Assembly: GCA_037176905.1 (NCBI GenBank)
Contig: JBBBWG010002404.1
Coordinates: 11,820-33,324 of the forward strand
Direction: 5' to 3'
Length of the DNA stretch: 21,505 nucleotides
From: Azolla pinnata
Taxonomy: Eukaryota; Streptophyta; Polypodiopsida; Salviniales; Salviniaceae
The notes beneath the pieces were generated by a model. That model was not told where the DNA came from, ran no database searches, and saw only the letters and a program-made list of their open reading frames with translations. Positions 8,085 through 19,054 of the stretch are shown piece by piece (position 1 is the stretch's first letter; each line of letters opens with the position of its first letter). The translations under genes were made by a program, and so were the position numbers.

Positions 8085-11000
8085 CTACCTTGATTCCCTC
8101 TTCTTAAATCTCTGCTCCCAATCCTCGGCTTCCAACTTCTGTTCATCAATGTCCCTCTCTGTAGAGTATATGATTTCTTCACGACCAATTACAGTTTGCT
8201 TCGCTAAACTTCTTGTACTTTCAAGCTTTCAAAAGAGTGCCAAAAAAATGTATGTCAATATACTATCCAGGTAGAAACAACCAGATAACAGATGTGTCAG
8301 TGCTCGCCTATGGAACCACTTCCACAGCAAGAAGAAAACAAATATCTCTATTCAGGGAAAACCAAAGGTACTTTGCATCATACCTTCTTCCTCAAAAGGA
8401 AATCTGGTTGTTTAAGAAGCTCTCTCCATTTCTCCCTTGCAATATTTTTATTTGATATCTCAGCATTCTTCTTTTGGATGGAGAACCACCTTATTGCTGG
8501 AATAGCAAAGAATGCTGCAGTATATGCCTATAAATCAATCAAGTATGGTTCGTCAACCTTCCAGAAGGTATGAAGATTGAGGAGCAATAATCGCTTTTGA
8601 TAGCAAAGACAATTACAAATACAATTGGTTGAATGAAAGGCTTGGGACTACTTTGCTCCCATCACATTTTAAAGAAGATAAATCTCAAACAGCAGTTTCG
8701 ACTTATTGAATGGCTTAGAGACATTGACACGAGTCAACCAGAGACAACATTCCAATTCCCCCCTACAATACAAGCATTTCATGAGTATAATTGGGCCTCC
8801 CTTTCCATCTAACACCCAGTCCACTTTCCCCGGTCTTTGAGTGTCTTTTTATCAGCTTTTTGGTATTCCAAGTAGTCATTTACAAGCGGCTTTACAAAAA
8901 TCAGGATATACCGTTTTTATGCTGTGGAGGATTAAGTTACTGGAAATCCAAGAAAGTAAGAGATTCTACCACATCTACGATAGCTGACTATGAAGGCTAC
9001 CTGGAACCTACTTGGACATTGGTGAGTTCCCTTCCATTGAGTCATCAGGAGCAGACTATATCATTCCAGCTTCCCCTTACAATGGGAGTATCATAAGTGA
9101 CTTCTCCAGTATGATTCAGTCTCTCCTTCATTTCATTTAACATCATGACCGCTTTCCCTCAGTGAGTGAGTGTTTTCTTCTATCAAATCTTAGTGTTCAA
9201 ATATAAAACGAGGCCAAATCTGTGCATTTATTCAAAGACAAACAAATATATCTAATACAACAGTTACCATACAAAATAATACCTGAAGAACGGGTAATAT
9301 TCTAGCCATAAATGGTACAAGACCATCACTAAACCTTCCAATGATGCTCGCATCCCTGAAAAAGAAGAATTAACCATGTTCAACCCTGCTCTGTCAAAGA
9401 AATGTAAGAAATATGTCATAATAAATTACCTCAACCAGCTACTCAAAATAACAACTCCAATTAAATTGAGCGCACCCAGCCCAATAACTAGAAATTTGTT
9501 CAGCTCATTTGCCTTGCTGAAATAAACAAAATATCAATCAAGCAATAATAGATTCTATTAAAGATGTAGATGTTTTGCAGAAGAACGATTCTACAACAAT
9601 CCGGTGTGATAAATAATTCTCTAGAAGGCTGAAGCAAAAACTCAAAATATGCACAGGGAAAACAACATACTCAAACTTTTGTACAGGACAATAATGAGTA
9701 AGATGGTGGGAACGGCTCTGCTGCATCGAAATTTTTTAGCCGTCATTGACATCAACTTTTCATGGTACAACTTGTCAATCCTCTTATACTTAACAATTGC
9801 CATGTTTTAAGTTCTACACGTGTTTTGGCAGGGACAATTGTAAAGATGAATCCCAAGCTTAGCAACTGTAAAGATGATTGACCTAAAATGGTAGAGTGAG
9901 TGCGAGAAAGAGAGCAGAGAAAACTGCAATAATATCTAAAGATTACCTTATTTTCCATTATCCCATATCATGCCAATGCCAGAGGTGAGTTGGTGAGGTG
10001 GAAAATTAGGTACAAATTTGTCATTTGTAATCCCATGTGCACAGTAGAGATCAAGAAGTGAAGGTCCATATCACATTAGTCCTATAAAGCAATGCTAACT
10101 CAATTCAATAAATCACAGGCAACAGAACCTTGTCACTCCTGCAGACAGTGTTGAGTAGGTTTGGTCATGAAGTGGGAAAAAGACCTATTGAGAATATACA
10201 GAATCATTATCTCCCTAGAGTTGAAATACTCTAGCAAGAGGTTAAAGAACATGTTTTGGCCGAGTACACTGGAGACGTGATGCCAGAAAAACTGAATAAT
10301 TCATAAGCGATATAAAGACCTACCACTAAATTAGCCCAAATCACTAAGCATGTTGCTAAATTACTAGCTACAACCACAATGATGAAATATGCACATTGAT
10401 TGATTCACCCAATGAAAGATTCTAGCAAAAGGTTATCCATTGTGTTTTGAACACGTGAACTAAATTTGCATTGCACAGCAAAGTTTGGAATTAAACATGA
10501 GGCTTAAAAAATTCATTCAGATATAGCCAGATATTCCTGTACCTGAACATCCATGGATTTTCAAAGAATGGTTCTTGATCATAAAGCCCTGACCATTTGG
10601 ATGCTGTTCTTTGCAGTGAAGGAAAACGATACAAAATGTTCCCCTGTAAGCAGTACCAGGCAGAATCAAAAAATATGTCTAGCGAAACTAAGATCATATC
10701 TTCATAAAACTATCAGCAAAAGAGTAACTTAGCTCTGATTTAAGATGCTCTTACCAGCTTGTCAACCTCGGGTTCTCCATCAAACCTAAGCAATACCGGC
10801 AGCACCAAGGATTCTATGTCCTGCTTAGTATCACATAATCAGATTTCTACATCACATGACCTTTCCATACTTAAAATAGATAAGAGAGCACACTTATGGA
10901 CAGGGGATAAGATATCTGTAAACGTTTCCAAATTAATCCAAACAAATGTAAGGGGAGGCATAACAATCACCCGGCTTTCTTCCATAGGAGGAACATCTAA

Positions 11001-14000
11001 AAATGGTGCAAGTTCCTCGGCACAGACGACTCCACCTTTAGATTTGATATATTCTCCAATCTAAAAAATGTCAGAAGCTGTCAGCATGAAATAAACACAT
11101 CCACGATATAATTATTGGGCTATTACATGCATATCACATGAGTGTTTTTTGAGGGTTCAGTACTTTTCCATACAAATGCTATTTTCACGATAAGCAAAGC
11201 CCCTGTAACAGCTATCCCAAACATACAAGGGAATTATTCCGAAAATTTCATTCGATAAACTCCTGCAAAAGATACCTAGCCTCCAATAAAAACACACAGG
11301 GAGTAGGGGTAGGTGCAATCATCTTACGATAGCCTCATCAAACACATATGGATTGAGTAGCTAAAAGTGATTCATCACTGTATTACCTACTCAAATTTCC
11401 CTCAAAAAATATTGACTGATCACCCACATTCTAGATGCAGTTATATTTTTCCCTCCTAGGAAATACCAATGGCTTCCCATGAATAGTTTTATTTGCCGAA
11501 AATCCAGATCATAGTACTACACTGACCATTTTCCATCTACGTTCTTCTTTGCCCTCATTTGGATCACCGTCACCAAAAACAAAGGAAAATACCTGCATAC
11601 ACAGACTTGATTGAATTCATCGTTCATGAGTCACAGCCAAAGCAAGAGAATGCTAATGCTCGCAACTTATTCCTTGCCTTAACCAAAAAAGGTTGCTAGC
11701 ATATCTTAGCTGAAGGAAAATGAGTTTACAGATTCAAAAAAATTCAGGCCACCTCTGTCCCTTGGCATGTTTCCTGCTAGTGCTCTTCTCCTATAGTAAT
11801 ACGGATCCCAATACCTGCATTCCAGCATTCCAATTTGGAGGAAAGATCTTTACGCCTATCATGCACTACAATAAACATTGAGAGGTAGAAACTGCAATCT
11901 ATTACAAGATTCTAATGAATGTTATTTGACACTCTACAGTTTATAGTGTATCTACCATAACATATGGTTCTATATTTTAGTGGTTTATGTGCATTCACAG
12001 CTATAGTTATACACCATGTGACATATTGAGCACGCAATAAAGAGTCAAAGGAATACAAGAATTCAATACCAAAATAGATCAGCTGGACTGATATACATAG
12101 AGAAACCAGGGTTTGAAGGTCTCTCACGTCGGCGATCTCCCTCATCACTGGAATAGGCATAGAATTAAATGTGATGCTTTACTTCAATAACAACTAAATA
12201 TCTATATTCCACTAGTTATTAGTTAATAGTTTAAAGACGAAAAATACCTTCTTGATGATGTTAGTAGTATAATGATTGTGCTGTATACCAACAGAATTGA
12301 AACCAGAAGTGTTGTTCCAAACGAGACTCGAATCAGATAATCAGCAACTATCTGAAAATCCGCATTTATGTTACCACTCATGGCTACTTATGTAACAAGT
12401 AGATGTGAAAAAATGCTATAACACTGTTGGACAGATCATCCAGAAAGAATCATTTTATTAACTTAGGAGGCCGAAGTTCAGAACTCTAAAAAAATGAAGA
12501 CAACTTCCACAGAATTGAACCTCAAATGTCTTTTGAAAATATGCGTCTCAAGCCACCTCCGTGGCGTAACACAGGCATATATATCCATTGGTTCAATAGA
12601 GAATCATATAAGGAATGAGTTATCTGATAGGAATTCAGGAGCATTCAGAAGGAACTTGTGTACCTTAATTTTGTCCACCAAAGGTTCAAGTCTGAGTTTC
12701 AGTGATTTTGCAAGAAGAAGCGATCGATAATCTTTTGGAAGTACATACAACACATCACCATCTCCAGAAACCTAACATTCGTAGCAGGAAGAAAAAAATA
12801 CACATCAACTGAACTCATGACAAAAACACCATCATAGTTTACAGCCGGTACACATTCATTAAGTACAGCTACAAAATTGTGATAAAAGCACGTTCTCCTT
12901 TTGGTATCCAATAAGTCCTATATGAGCACTACACTCTGACTGAGAATTTTGTAGTGAATTTGATTGCCCCTAGAAATATGTCTCTGTTCTCTTGCAATCT
13001 TTCACAGAATACTGAGAATTCTATGCGTATTTACATGTACATATTTCAAGAACTACTGGTAAGTATTGCATACCATAAAAAGACATCCCATATAAAGTAA
13101 CTACCCTTGGAAACTACCCTCCAGAAAGCCACTACTATAGAATAGACATTCGGTGACTAATCACGGTTCAACAGTGCATTTGCTCATCCTTCCAATAAAA
13201 CTCACCAATATCCAAGACAAATTAAGCCTAGCTAGAAGTTAACAGCTGGGATACCAATATCCCATTGCCTGCTGTTCAAACTATTCTTTCTATATAACTA
13301 AGATCACATTCCTAAGATGCGAGACAGGACATTGGACCACAAGCATCACTTTGATACTATGACACCATAATGAATTTTTTTGCATTCAATAATATATTCA
13401 GTTATGTTTTCCATACACCTTCACACCCCCTTCACACCAATCAATGGATTTATTCCTCTCATAACTAGACCATCCACTCTCAACTTAAACATTCATTAGA
13501 GTCACTACTTGCTTTCAGATGAAGCAGGTGAAAACGTGTATTTTCAGACTTCCAGAAATAATACTATGATCTCTCACGCACACGTCCACCTAATTAGACA
13601 TGCCATTCATTGTATGCATTATTCTCGACGTAAATTATAAAGGTCCAGACTTTACCTCTAGAAATCCGCCAGTGTCAGCTGCTAGGGCCTGGAGAGCCGT
13701 TTCTGCTTGACTGATCTTCAATCCTCCCTTGCTCGCTACATCTCCAACAGTAACCCTTCTTCCGAGCTCATCCACAGCTGCCATTGCTTTCTCACGAACA
13801 GCAACAGGGATGGAATCGCTTTCCACGCGTTTCGTCTCCGGATTCAGGGAGGGAGAGAGGCCGGCGTAGGCACAGGACCGTCTCCTGCCACGGAGCAGAT
13901 GCTTGGAAGGGAACCAAAGAGCACAACGGAGGCGGAGGCGGAGGCGCTGCTGCTGCTGCTGCTGCTGCTGTGAAGGACGAGGAGGATGAGGAGGCGTAGC

Positions 14001-14108
14001 GGAGGTGAGAAGGCGATGGCGTGGCGATGGAGGAGGGAGGGGAAGCAGGAAATAGGGCGAGCATCGACGGTGCTGAGAGATCATGGTCGAGGAGAAGACA
14101 GCGTCCAT
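8085..14108 (-). CDS. Predicted chloroplast membrane protein, At5g03900 family
   Basis: Thirteen minus-strand exons join into 531 residues: 14108-13656, 12771-12664, 12351-12248, 12147-12070, 11814-11730, 11592-11527, 11060-10971, 10820-10755, 10643-10543, 9516-9430, 9355-9283, 8527-8384 and 8225-8085 (stop TAG). All introns are GT-AG with matching phases. The start has a good context (GCAGCCATGG). Residues 1-95 are rich in Ser, Arg and Pro with a Gln-8 run (47-54), as expected of a plastid transit peptide. Residues 102-151 form a conserved helical region (VAVREKAMAAVDELGRRVTV). Later landmarks are VLYVLPKDYR, a membrane segment VSFGTTLLVSILLVYSTIII, WYWDPYYYRRR, FSFVFGDGDPN, ILYRFPSLQRTAS and hydrophobic segments near FLVIGLGALNLIGVVIL and AAFFAIPAIRWF. 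It closely resembles Arabidopsis At5g03900, about 523 residues, annotated as iron-sulphur cluster biosynthesis family; that function is by annotation and I see no cluster-binding proof. The last codons (AAG-GTAGGC) could also be read as a splice donor, but length agrees with a stop there. Confidence 0.93.
13947..13970 (-). repeat. CAG/CTG triplet run encoding Gln-8
   Basis: Eight successive CAG codons (CTG on the plus strand) encode residues 47-54 of the plastid protein, within its presumed transit peptide. This region is normally poorly conserved, so length variation should be tolerated. Confidence 0.85.
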
Positions 14109-14200
14109 GGCTGCAGAAGAAGAAGAAGAAGAAGAAGACGACGACGAAGATTATATGTTTCTATTTATTTTTATTTTTATTTTTATTTATTTTTAGGGAT
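14109..14200 (-). promoter_or_regulatory. 5' leader of plastid-protein gene with CTT repeat
   Basis: Read on the minus strand, the sequence before the start codon is a CTT-rich tract (14116-14138 on the plus strand is GAA repeats) preceded by an A-rich AAAAT repeat (14164-14195). CT-rich leaders are typical of plant nuclear genes. The transcription start is not determinable from sequence. Confidence 0.4.
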
Positions 14201-15480
14201 AATTGTTTATTAATTAAATTTTACTGCCTACTAAATTAAAATTTTGCCTAGTTTTATCTCTCGCTAAAAATCAACGCCCAGTTAAAATCGATCAGAACCA
14301 AACTAATTAGATTCTGTAAGTATTAACTTTTTTGTTCATCAAATATATAGGAAGGGAGTCAGGCAGTAAGCAGTAGGAGGGAAGTAGGATGCAATCAGTA
14401 AATAGCAGTAGGAAGATTGCGAATCGATGAACGCGAGAAAAGAGATAGATGGAAGTGGTTAGTAAGAGAAGGATAGAAGTGATTAGGAATTAATCGATGA
14501 GCAATAAAACGAGGCGTTAATTTGTAATCTCTAGTTTTAGCGGACGTTAAAATGTAGTCGATAAATTTATTAGGAGCTTTTTTTGGTAATTTTCCCTTAT
14601 ATTTGTAATGATATAATGGTGAATAAATAGAGAAGGTTTTAGTGAGAGTTGAATCCATGACCTTTCGGGGATGAATAGCTTGCATTGAAGAGTTGTATGA
14701 TGCCTCACAAATGGAGAAATACAGAGAGAATTGATGCGGAAGAAGATATCTTCCTTGATGATATAAATGAGGAAATGACATGAGGCTCCAACTGTGGCAT
14801 GGATCGTAGGGTTGTGGAAACATTGGTTTCTGGTGATGATGTTGTCAGAAGATGGGATCTACGTCATTATTTTGTTCAAGGCGTATAAACAACTCTCGCA
14901 CCAATGGCAGCAAGATGAAACTTGCTCATTCCTCCTCGATCTGCCTTCTGCGTGGCGATTAAATCACAGCTAAATGAATGGAATTTACAACAATTTATCT
15001 CTATTTAGTTAGATGCGAAGATCTTTTGTGATGATTGTGCTTTTTTGTAATCCATGATGTGCAAGGTTCGATTCTCGTCGCCTTATTTTGTGTCGATGTT
15101 TTTAGAACTTTATGTTTTTAGAGTGGTTTCACACCATGTGCCAACGGCAGCATGTCTGGCAACATTTGAGATCCGCAGAGCTTGTTTTGCCTTCATAGAT
15201 ATGACCCTAGATTTGCTCTCGATTACAGCCTTAGTTCATACAAAAGAAAATTCGCTTGGCAATTGATACTTGTTGTTAAAAAACCCCTCACGATAACTAT
15301 GTAAACGTTGCATTGCTCTTTTGCTCTCGACGATCATGTCCTAACCTTCAGAGCGATTGTAACGGAATCGACATCTCAATCTCCGCGTGATTCTGACATG
15401 CCCATGGCTCCGATCCGGAAGCCCATGAACAAAGGCTCGACAATGCACACTACGATCGAAAGATCTTCTTCGTCATCGCT
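14201..15480. other. Gene-free AT-rich intergenic stretch
   Basis: I find no gene here. A 142-codon open frame on the minus strand (14395-14823) has no recognisable domain. The surrounding text (GAATCCATGACCTTTCGGGG near 14650) resembles decayed transposon sequence common in plant intergenic DNA, but I cannot name a family or find terminal repeats. Confidence 0.4.
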
Positions 15481-15919
15481 TGATTGATCGATCGATCGAT
15501 CGATCGGTGGTTGGTGGCGCAAAATGATTTGTATGAGCCCTGTGTAAGGTTCACTGGTGACCTTCTTTTGCTGGTGGAGGGCATGAAGTGCAAGGAGGAT
15601 GGGCTCCTTTTCCATGGTCCGGGCAAAGGCTTTGCAATGCATGCAAAGAAGATGCCAGATGGGCAAAGAAGCGCATGCATCCGACGATGAAGCAACTGTT
15701 GCAGGCGAAGAGGCTCGACGGATGGATGACGATCCGTCTGGCTTGTTTCCCTGGTGCTACCAACTCCTGTTTCGACTTCCTCATGCAAAAATTGGATAAG
15801 ACAGAGAGGGTAGCGGTTCGGGGTTTGATGTTTAGAGAACTTTGCAGTGATGCAATAGTTTGTAGCTCGCTTTGCAACCAAATCACCGATCCAGATTCAC
15901 TTGCATCATGGCCACGTGC
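15481..15919. other. Gene-free stretch with (GATC)n at its left edge
   Basis: A short GATC tetranucleotide run occupies 15482-15507. The remainder has overlapping open frames on both strands up to 143 codons, but none has a recognisable domain and their compositions differ by frame without any sign of selection. I treat it as non-coding. Confidence 0.4.
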
Positions 15920-16560
15920 GTCTATCTATCTATCTATCTATCTATCTATACTGCGACAATCGATCGATCGAAGCTTGTCTACCTGCCTGTCAGCCTACCT
16001 CTGCTCGATCGATCGATAAAAGTAAATAAACCCACACCACTTCACCAGATAAACTCCTCCTCCTCCTCCTGCTACAACAACATCGATCCAACTATTTTGG
16101 TCACCAGTCGACCGGATATGATCCGATGAACGAATCGGTCGATTCGATGAATCGATGAACGGAGCAGTATGGGAATCTCAAAGTCCCTGTTTCCGGCTTT
16201 ACATGCACATGCGCACGTAAGCATGCATGCATACAGATGCCAACACATACATCTGCACAAAATGCGACATGATGCAGGCGCATACAGACGCACATACACC
16301 GCAGCATGCATACTTCAGTGTATATATATGCGTATAGGGAGCGTATCCACATACATACATACATACATACATACATGCATATGTACATATACGCCGTGCA
16401 CACATACATGCATGCATGCATAGCATACATACCTATACAACGCTACGTATACACACACCCGCATACATACATCCATCCAGACATGCATGCATGCATGTAT
16501 GCATACATACATACATACATGCACACATGCATACATGCATACATATATACACACACAATA
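15920..16560. repeat. Compound tetranucleotide microsatellite block
   Basis: Successive arrays are (CTAT)n at 15921-15950, (CGAT)n at 15958-15970 and 16007-16018, and mixed (CATG)n/(CATA)n from about 16199 to 16560, including an ACATACATACAT run near 16350-16375. The last array resembles the one upstream of XCT. It lies 220-580 bp before the fasciclin start codon, so in its promoter or leader. Confidence 0.9.
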
Positions 16561-16585
16561 CAGAGACGATAGAGTGAGAAGCGCC

Positions 16586-16603
16586 ATGGCGATCTTTGTA
16601 TGA
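16586..16603 (+). promoter_or_regulatory. Candidate upstream mini-ORF of the fasciclin gene
   Basis: GCCATGGCG starts a five-codon frame (MAIFV) ending in TGA at 16601-16603. It lies 192 bp before the main ATG, in the same frame but separated by that stop. A second ATG at 16600 opens a three-codon frame. The start context of the first is strong. Whether it matters depends on where transcription starts, which I cannot see. Confidence 0.35.
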
Positions 16604-16633
16604 AGGTTTAAGGCTGCTAAACCCTCCTGCGTC

Positions 16634-16776
16634 GCTGCTGCTGCTTCTGCTGCTTCTGCTTCTGCTTCTGATTCTGCTTCTGATTCTGCTGCTGCTTCTG
16701 CTTCTGCTTCTGCTTCTGATTCTGCTTCTGATTCTGCTTCTGATTCTGCTGCTGCTTCTGCTTCTGATTCTGCTGC
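16634..16776 (+). repeat. CTG/CTT/ATT triplet repeat immediately before the fasciclin ATG
   Basis: About 140 bp of CTGCTTCTG and CTGATTCTG units run right up to the start codon. In the main frame it would read as Ser/Ala/Asp repeats with no Met and no upstream start, so I place it in the 5' leader. Confidence 0.88.
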
Positions 16777-16777
16777 A

Positions 16778-17602
16778 ATGATTCGCTGGCTATGGAGCTT
16801 CCTCATCCTCTACCTTCTCCATCGCTTCCCCTCCCCGTCGCTCAGTGTCATCACGCTCGCTCCTTCTCCTTCTTCGATTTCTTCCTCGATTTCTTCTTCT
16901 TCGTCTTCTCCTTCTTCGATTTCTTCTTCTTCGATTTCTTCCTCATCTTCTCCTTCTTCGATTTCTTCTTCTTTATCTTCTTCTTCTTCTTCTTCTTCTT
17001 CTTCTTCGGTTTCTTCCTCGTCCGCTTCTTCTTCTTCTTCTTCTTCTTCTTCCTCCTCCTCCTTCCTCCCCCTCTCCACTCCTTCCTCCATGCCCCCCGC
17101 TCAGATCTTCCTCCTCAACCTCATCCTCCTCACCAACCACCTCAACCTCCCCCCCTCCTCCACCATCTTCCTTCCCCTCAACCAATCCATCGCCGTCGCC
17201 TTCCCCTCCGTTCAAGACCTCGACACCTCCTCCTACCACATCCTCACCTCCCGCTACACCTTCCGGGACCTGCTGCTCCTCGATCGCCTCGCCTCCTCCT
17301 CCCGCCTGCAGACCTTGCTGCCAGATCGGACCATCCGCATCAACAGGTCCGGCATGTCTATCCTTGCCAACGATCGCGAGATCGTGGCGCCTGATCTCTA
17401 CTCCGACGAGAACTTGGTCATCCATGGCATTGCCAGAGCGCTCAACCCCGATTTCTACATGTCGCAATCGTCGTCTGCTTCCAGGATCTCGCCTTACGCT
17501 CCAGGTCTGATCCTATTCCTTCTCGTCCTTTGTGTTCCGTTTCTGAGTTTCGTCTGTACGCAGACATGTTTACATAAATCTTCTTGCTTGATGCAATGCT
17601 AG
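16778..17602 (+). CDS. Fasciclin-like (FLA-type) secreted protein with long poly-Ser tract; 3' end unresolved
   Basis: The open frame encodes up to 274 residues. Residues 1-28 (MIRWLWSFLILYLL) look like a signal peptide. Residues 30-95 are nearly all Ser, broken by Ile, Pro, Val and Ala. A single fasciclin domain covers about 105-227: STIFLPLNQSIAVAF matches the H1 region, SSYHILTSRYTFRDLLLL the Tyr-His region, and LYSDENLVIHGIARALNP the H2 region. Fasciclin-like arabinogalactan proteins act at the plant cell surface in adhesion and wall formation; this one resembles the small single-domain members such as Arabidopsis FLA19-21. After APG at 241-243 the frame continues into a hydrophobic tail and stops at 17602. 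Alternatively the donor AG-GTCTGA at 17505 splices to 19055, ending in Gly-Gly-stop at 19062. Family is fairly sure; the C-terminus is not. Confidence 0.8.
   Translation: MIRWLWSFLILYLLHRFPSPSLSVITLAPSPSSISSSISSSSSSPSSISSSSISSSSSPSSISSSLSSSSSSSSSSSVSSSSASSSSSSSSSSSSFLPLSTPSSMPPAQIFLLNLILLTNHLNLPPSSTIFLPLNQSIAVAFPSVQDLDTSSYHILTSRYTFRDLLLLDRLASSSRLQTLLPDRTIRINRSGMSILANDREIVAPDLYSDENLVIHGIARALNPDFYMSQSSSASRISPYAPGLILFLLVLCVPFLSFVCTQTCLHKSSCLMQC
16859..17077 (+). repeat. TTC/TCT triplet tract encoding poly-Ser
   Basis: A pyrimidine-rich tract built from TTC triplets and a recurring TCTTCGATTTCTTC motif encodes the Ser-rich segment. The stretch 17035-17077 is 43 uninterrupted pyrimidines, and 16976-17007 is a near-perfect TTC run. 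Because the repeat is triplet-based, all frames stay open and read as poly-Ser, poly-Phe or poly-Leu, or poly-Glu on the other strand; only the Ser frame continues into a fasciclin domain. Confidence 0.9.
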
Positions 17603-19054
17603 TATGTACAGCATACTCTTTCTTCATGGCTATCATGGATCCTCTGGAATCACAAGACGTACATTTTCTCTTTTACGAGGTTTAGTTATGACAGTGACAC
17701 CTGTCCGCCTTTTTCGGCGGAAGAACTCCGATACATTAGAAGAGCGCTATGACCTTTGCTACTCAGTTCTTTGATTCACCTACATTTATTATCCGTTTCC
17801 TGTTTGCTTGTTTCACAACGATGACTAGATTGATCTAGGATCCATAGTCTGTGCTGGTTTGGAGAGTTTGTTCAAGTGAGTGCGATATTTCTTTGTTACT
17901 AGTTTGATCTAGGATCTATATTCTGTGCTGGTTTTGAGAGCTTGTTCTAGTGAGCGCGGTAGAGTGAGCTTACTTGGAAATAGACGTGAGCTCTTTCACA
18001 AGAGCTTCGATTGCTGCCATTGATTTATCATGGGTTTAAGGTTTGTTGGTCTCCATTTCATTCTCAGAGTGAGAAATTGATCACGCTTTTCATTTTAGAA
18101 TGGCCACTTTTCTGATACTTCCACGTAGGGTTTGCTAGATGTTTTTCTTGTTTGAGCTTTCTGCTTTTCAATGTAGTTGGATCGTCAGCAAAACCTAATT
18201 CGATGTATCTATGTCTTACCACTTCCGGTCTGACATTGGAATCTTCTAACATTCAAGTAGAGTCTTTTTTAAACTTTGTACGTTCCAATTTTGTACTGTA
18301 CTGTGCGATGGGATGGGAATTCTTCAACACATGGTCGGATATTTTCCATGTCCAAACTGTACCATTATGGGAAGGTTTAATGTGCAAAAGTATATAGCTT
18401 GGCAAAGATAATGTACCATTATCTGGACGGACTGTACGTTATTTCCCTAATGCCTATTGGACAGCTTCATGGAGGTCGAATGTGCAAAACTTTGTCTCGG
18501 TGGGAGAACACACTATTATCCCGTTGGTCTATATAAATCTGTGTGCCTGATCTCATTGCTCAATGATTGGACTGAGTTTAAATGCTGAATGCGTAAAATG
18601 CATTTGGTTGGGTAAGACGGAGAACTCGGATGCAGCTATCTGGTAGAAAAATCTAAAGATTCTGCTCTTTCTTTTGACATCTTCGTGTGTATGGTTCCCA
18701 TGGCAGCAGTCAGCTGGTTTCGAAACACACCAAAAACTCCATCCAAATATCTTTACTCAGTCCTTTGACAGGCATTTGTATTTCTTCCTAGAAATAAAAT
18801 GTATATTCACGACCTTGTATGCATCACTCTTTGAAACTCACCATCGCCATTTTGCCTTGCACTATCTTTACTAGTGATTTTTTCTACATTATTCCCAGAA
18901 TTAGTAGCTATATCTAAGAGTTGCGCATCTTTATTTCGTAACTCACATCATGGATTTGGTTTGTACCATCCATATCTAAGTTTTGCACCTCGTTCTCGGT
19001 AAATTTTCTTTTCTGAGAGATTTAGCGTGTGCAGTATGTTACATTTTGATGCAG
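17505..19054 (+). other. Possible intron or 3' flank of the fasciclin gene
   Basis: If the donor at 17505-17506 is used, the acceptor GATGCAG ending at 19054 would close a 1,550-bp intron, and the downstream exon would hold two codons plus the 3' UTR. Another acceptor (GTGTGCAG ending at 19034) would give a 32-residue C-terminal extension instead, stopping near 19126. The interior has no recognisable gene. It contains a direct repeat of about 60 bp (17825-17958). Confidence 0.35.
17825..17958 (+). repeat. Direct repeat of about 60 bp
   Basis: The copy at 17825-17884 (CTAGATTGATCTAGGATC, then GTGCTGGTTT, GAGAG, TTGTTC and AGTGAG) recurs with a few substitutions at 17899-17958, separated by 14 bp. 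It is non-coding and lies just after the fasciclin frame. Confidence 0.85.

Noticed and set aside
14395..14823. 142-codon minus-strand frame
   Set aside because: No recognisable domain, composition like the surrounding AT-rich DNA, and no splice or promoter context; possible decayed repeat at most.
15060..15085. GGTTCGATTCT, similar to a tRNA or SINE B box
   Set aside because: No A box at the right distance, no cloverleaf, and no flanking direct repeats.
15450..16019. Overlapping frames of up to 143 codons on both strands
   Set aside because: No family resemblance and similar openness on both strands, ending in microsatellite sequence; treated as chance.
16101..16572. Met/Cys/Tyr-rich and His/Tyr-rich frames
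   Set aside because: Same cause: CATG/CATA microsatellite shadows.
16596..16781. Poly-Leu/Ile frame overlapping the fasciclin start codon by four bases
   Set aside because: It opens only at a TTG, not an ATG, and simply reads the CTG/CTT repeat; not a credible upstream ORF.
16810..17091. Minus-strand Glu-rich frame resembling an acidic nuclear protein
   Set aside because: It is the antisense of the poly-Ser triplet repeat, and the plus frame has a signal peptide and a fasciclin domain.
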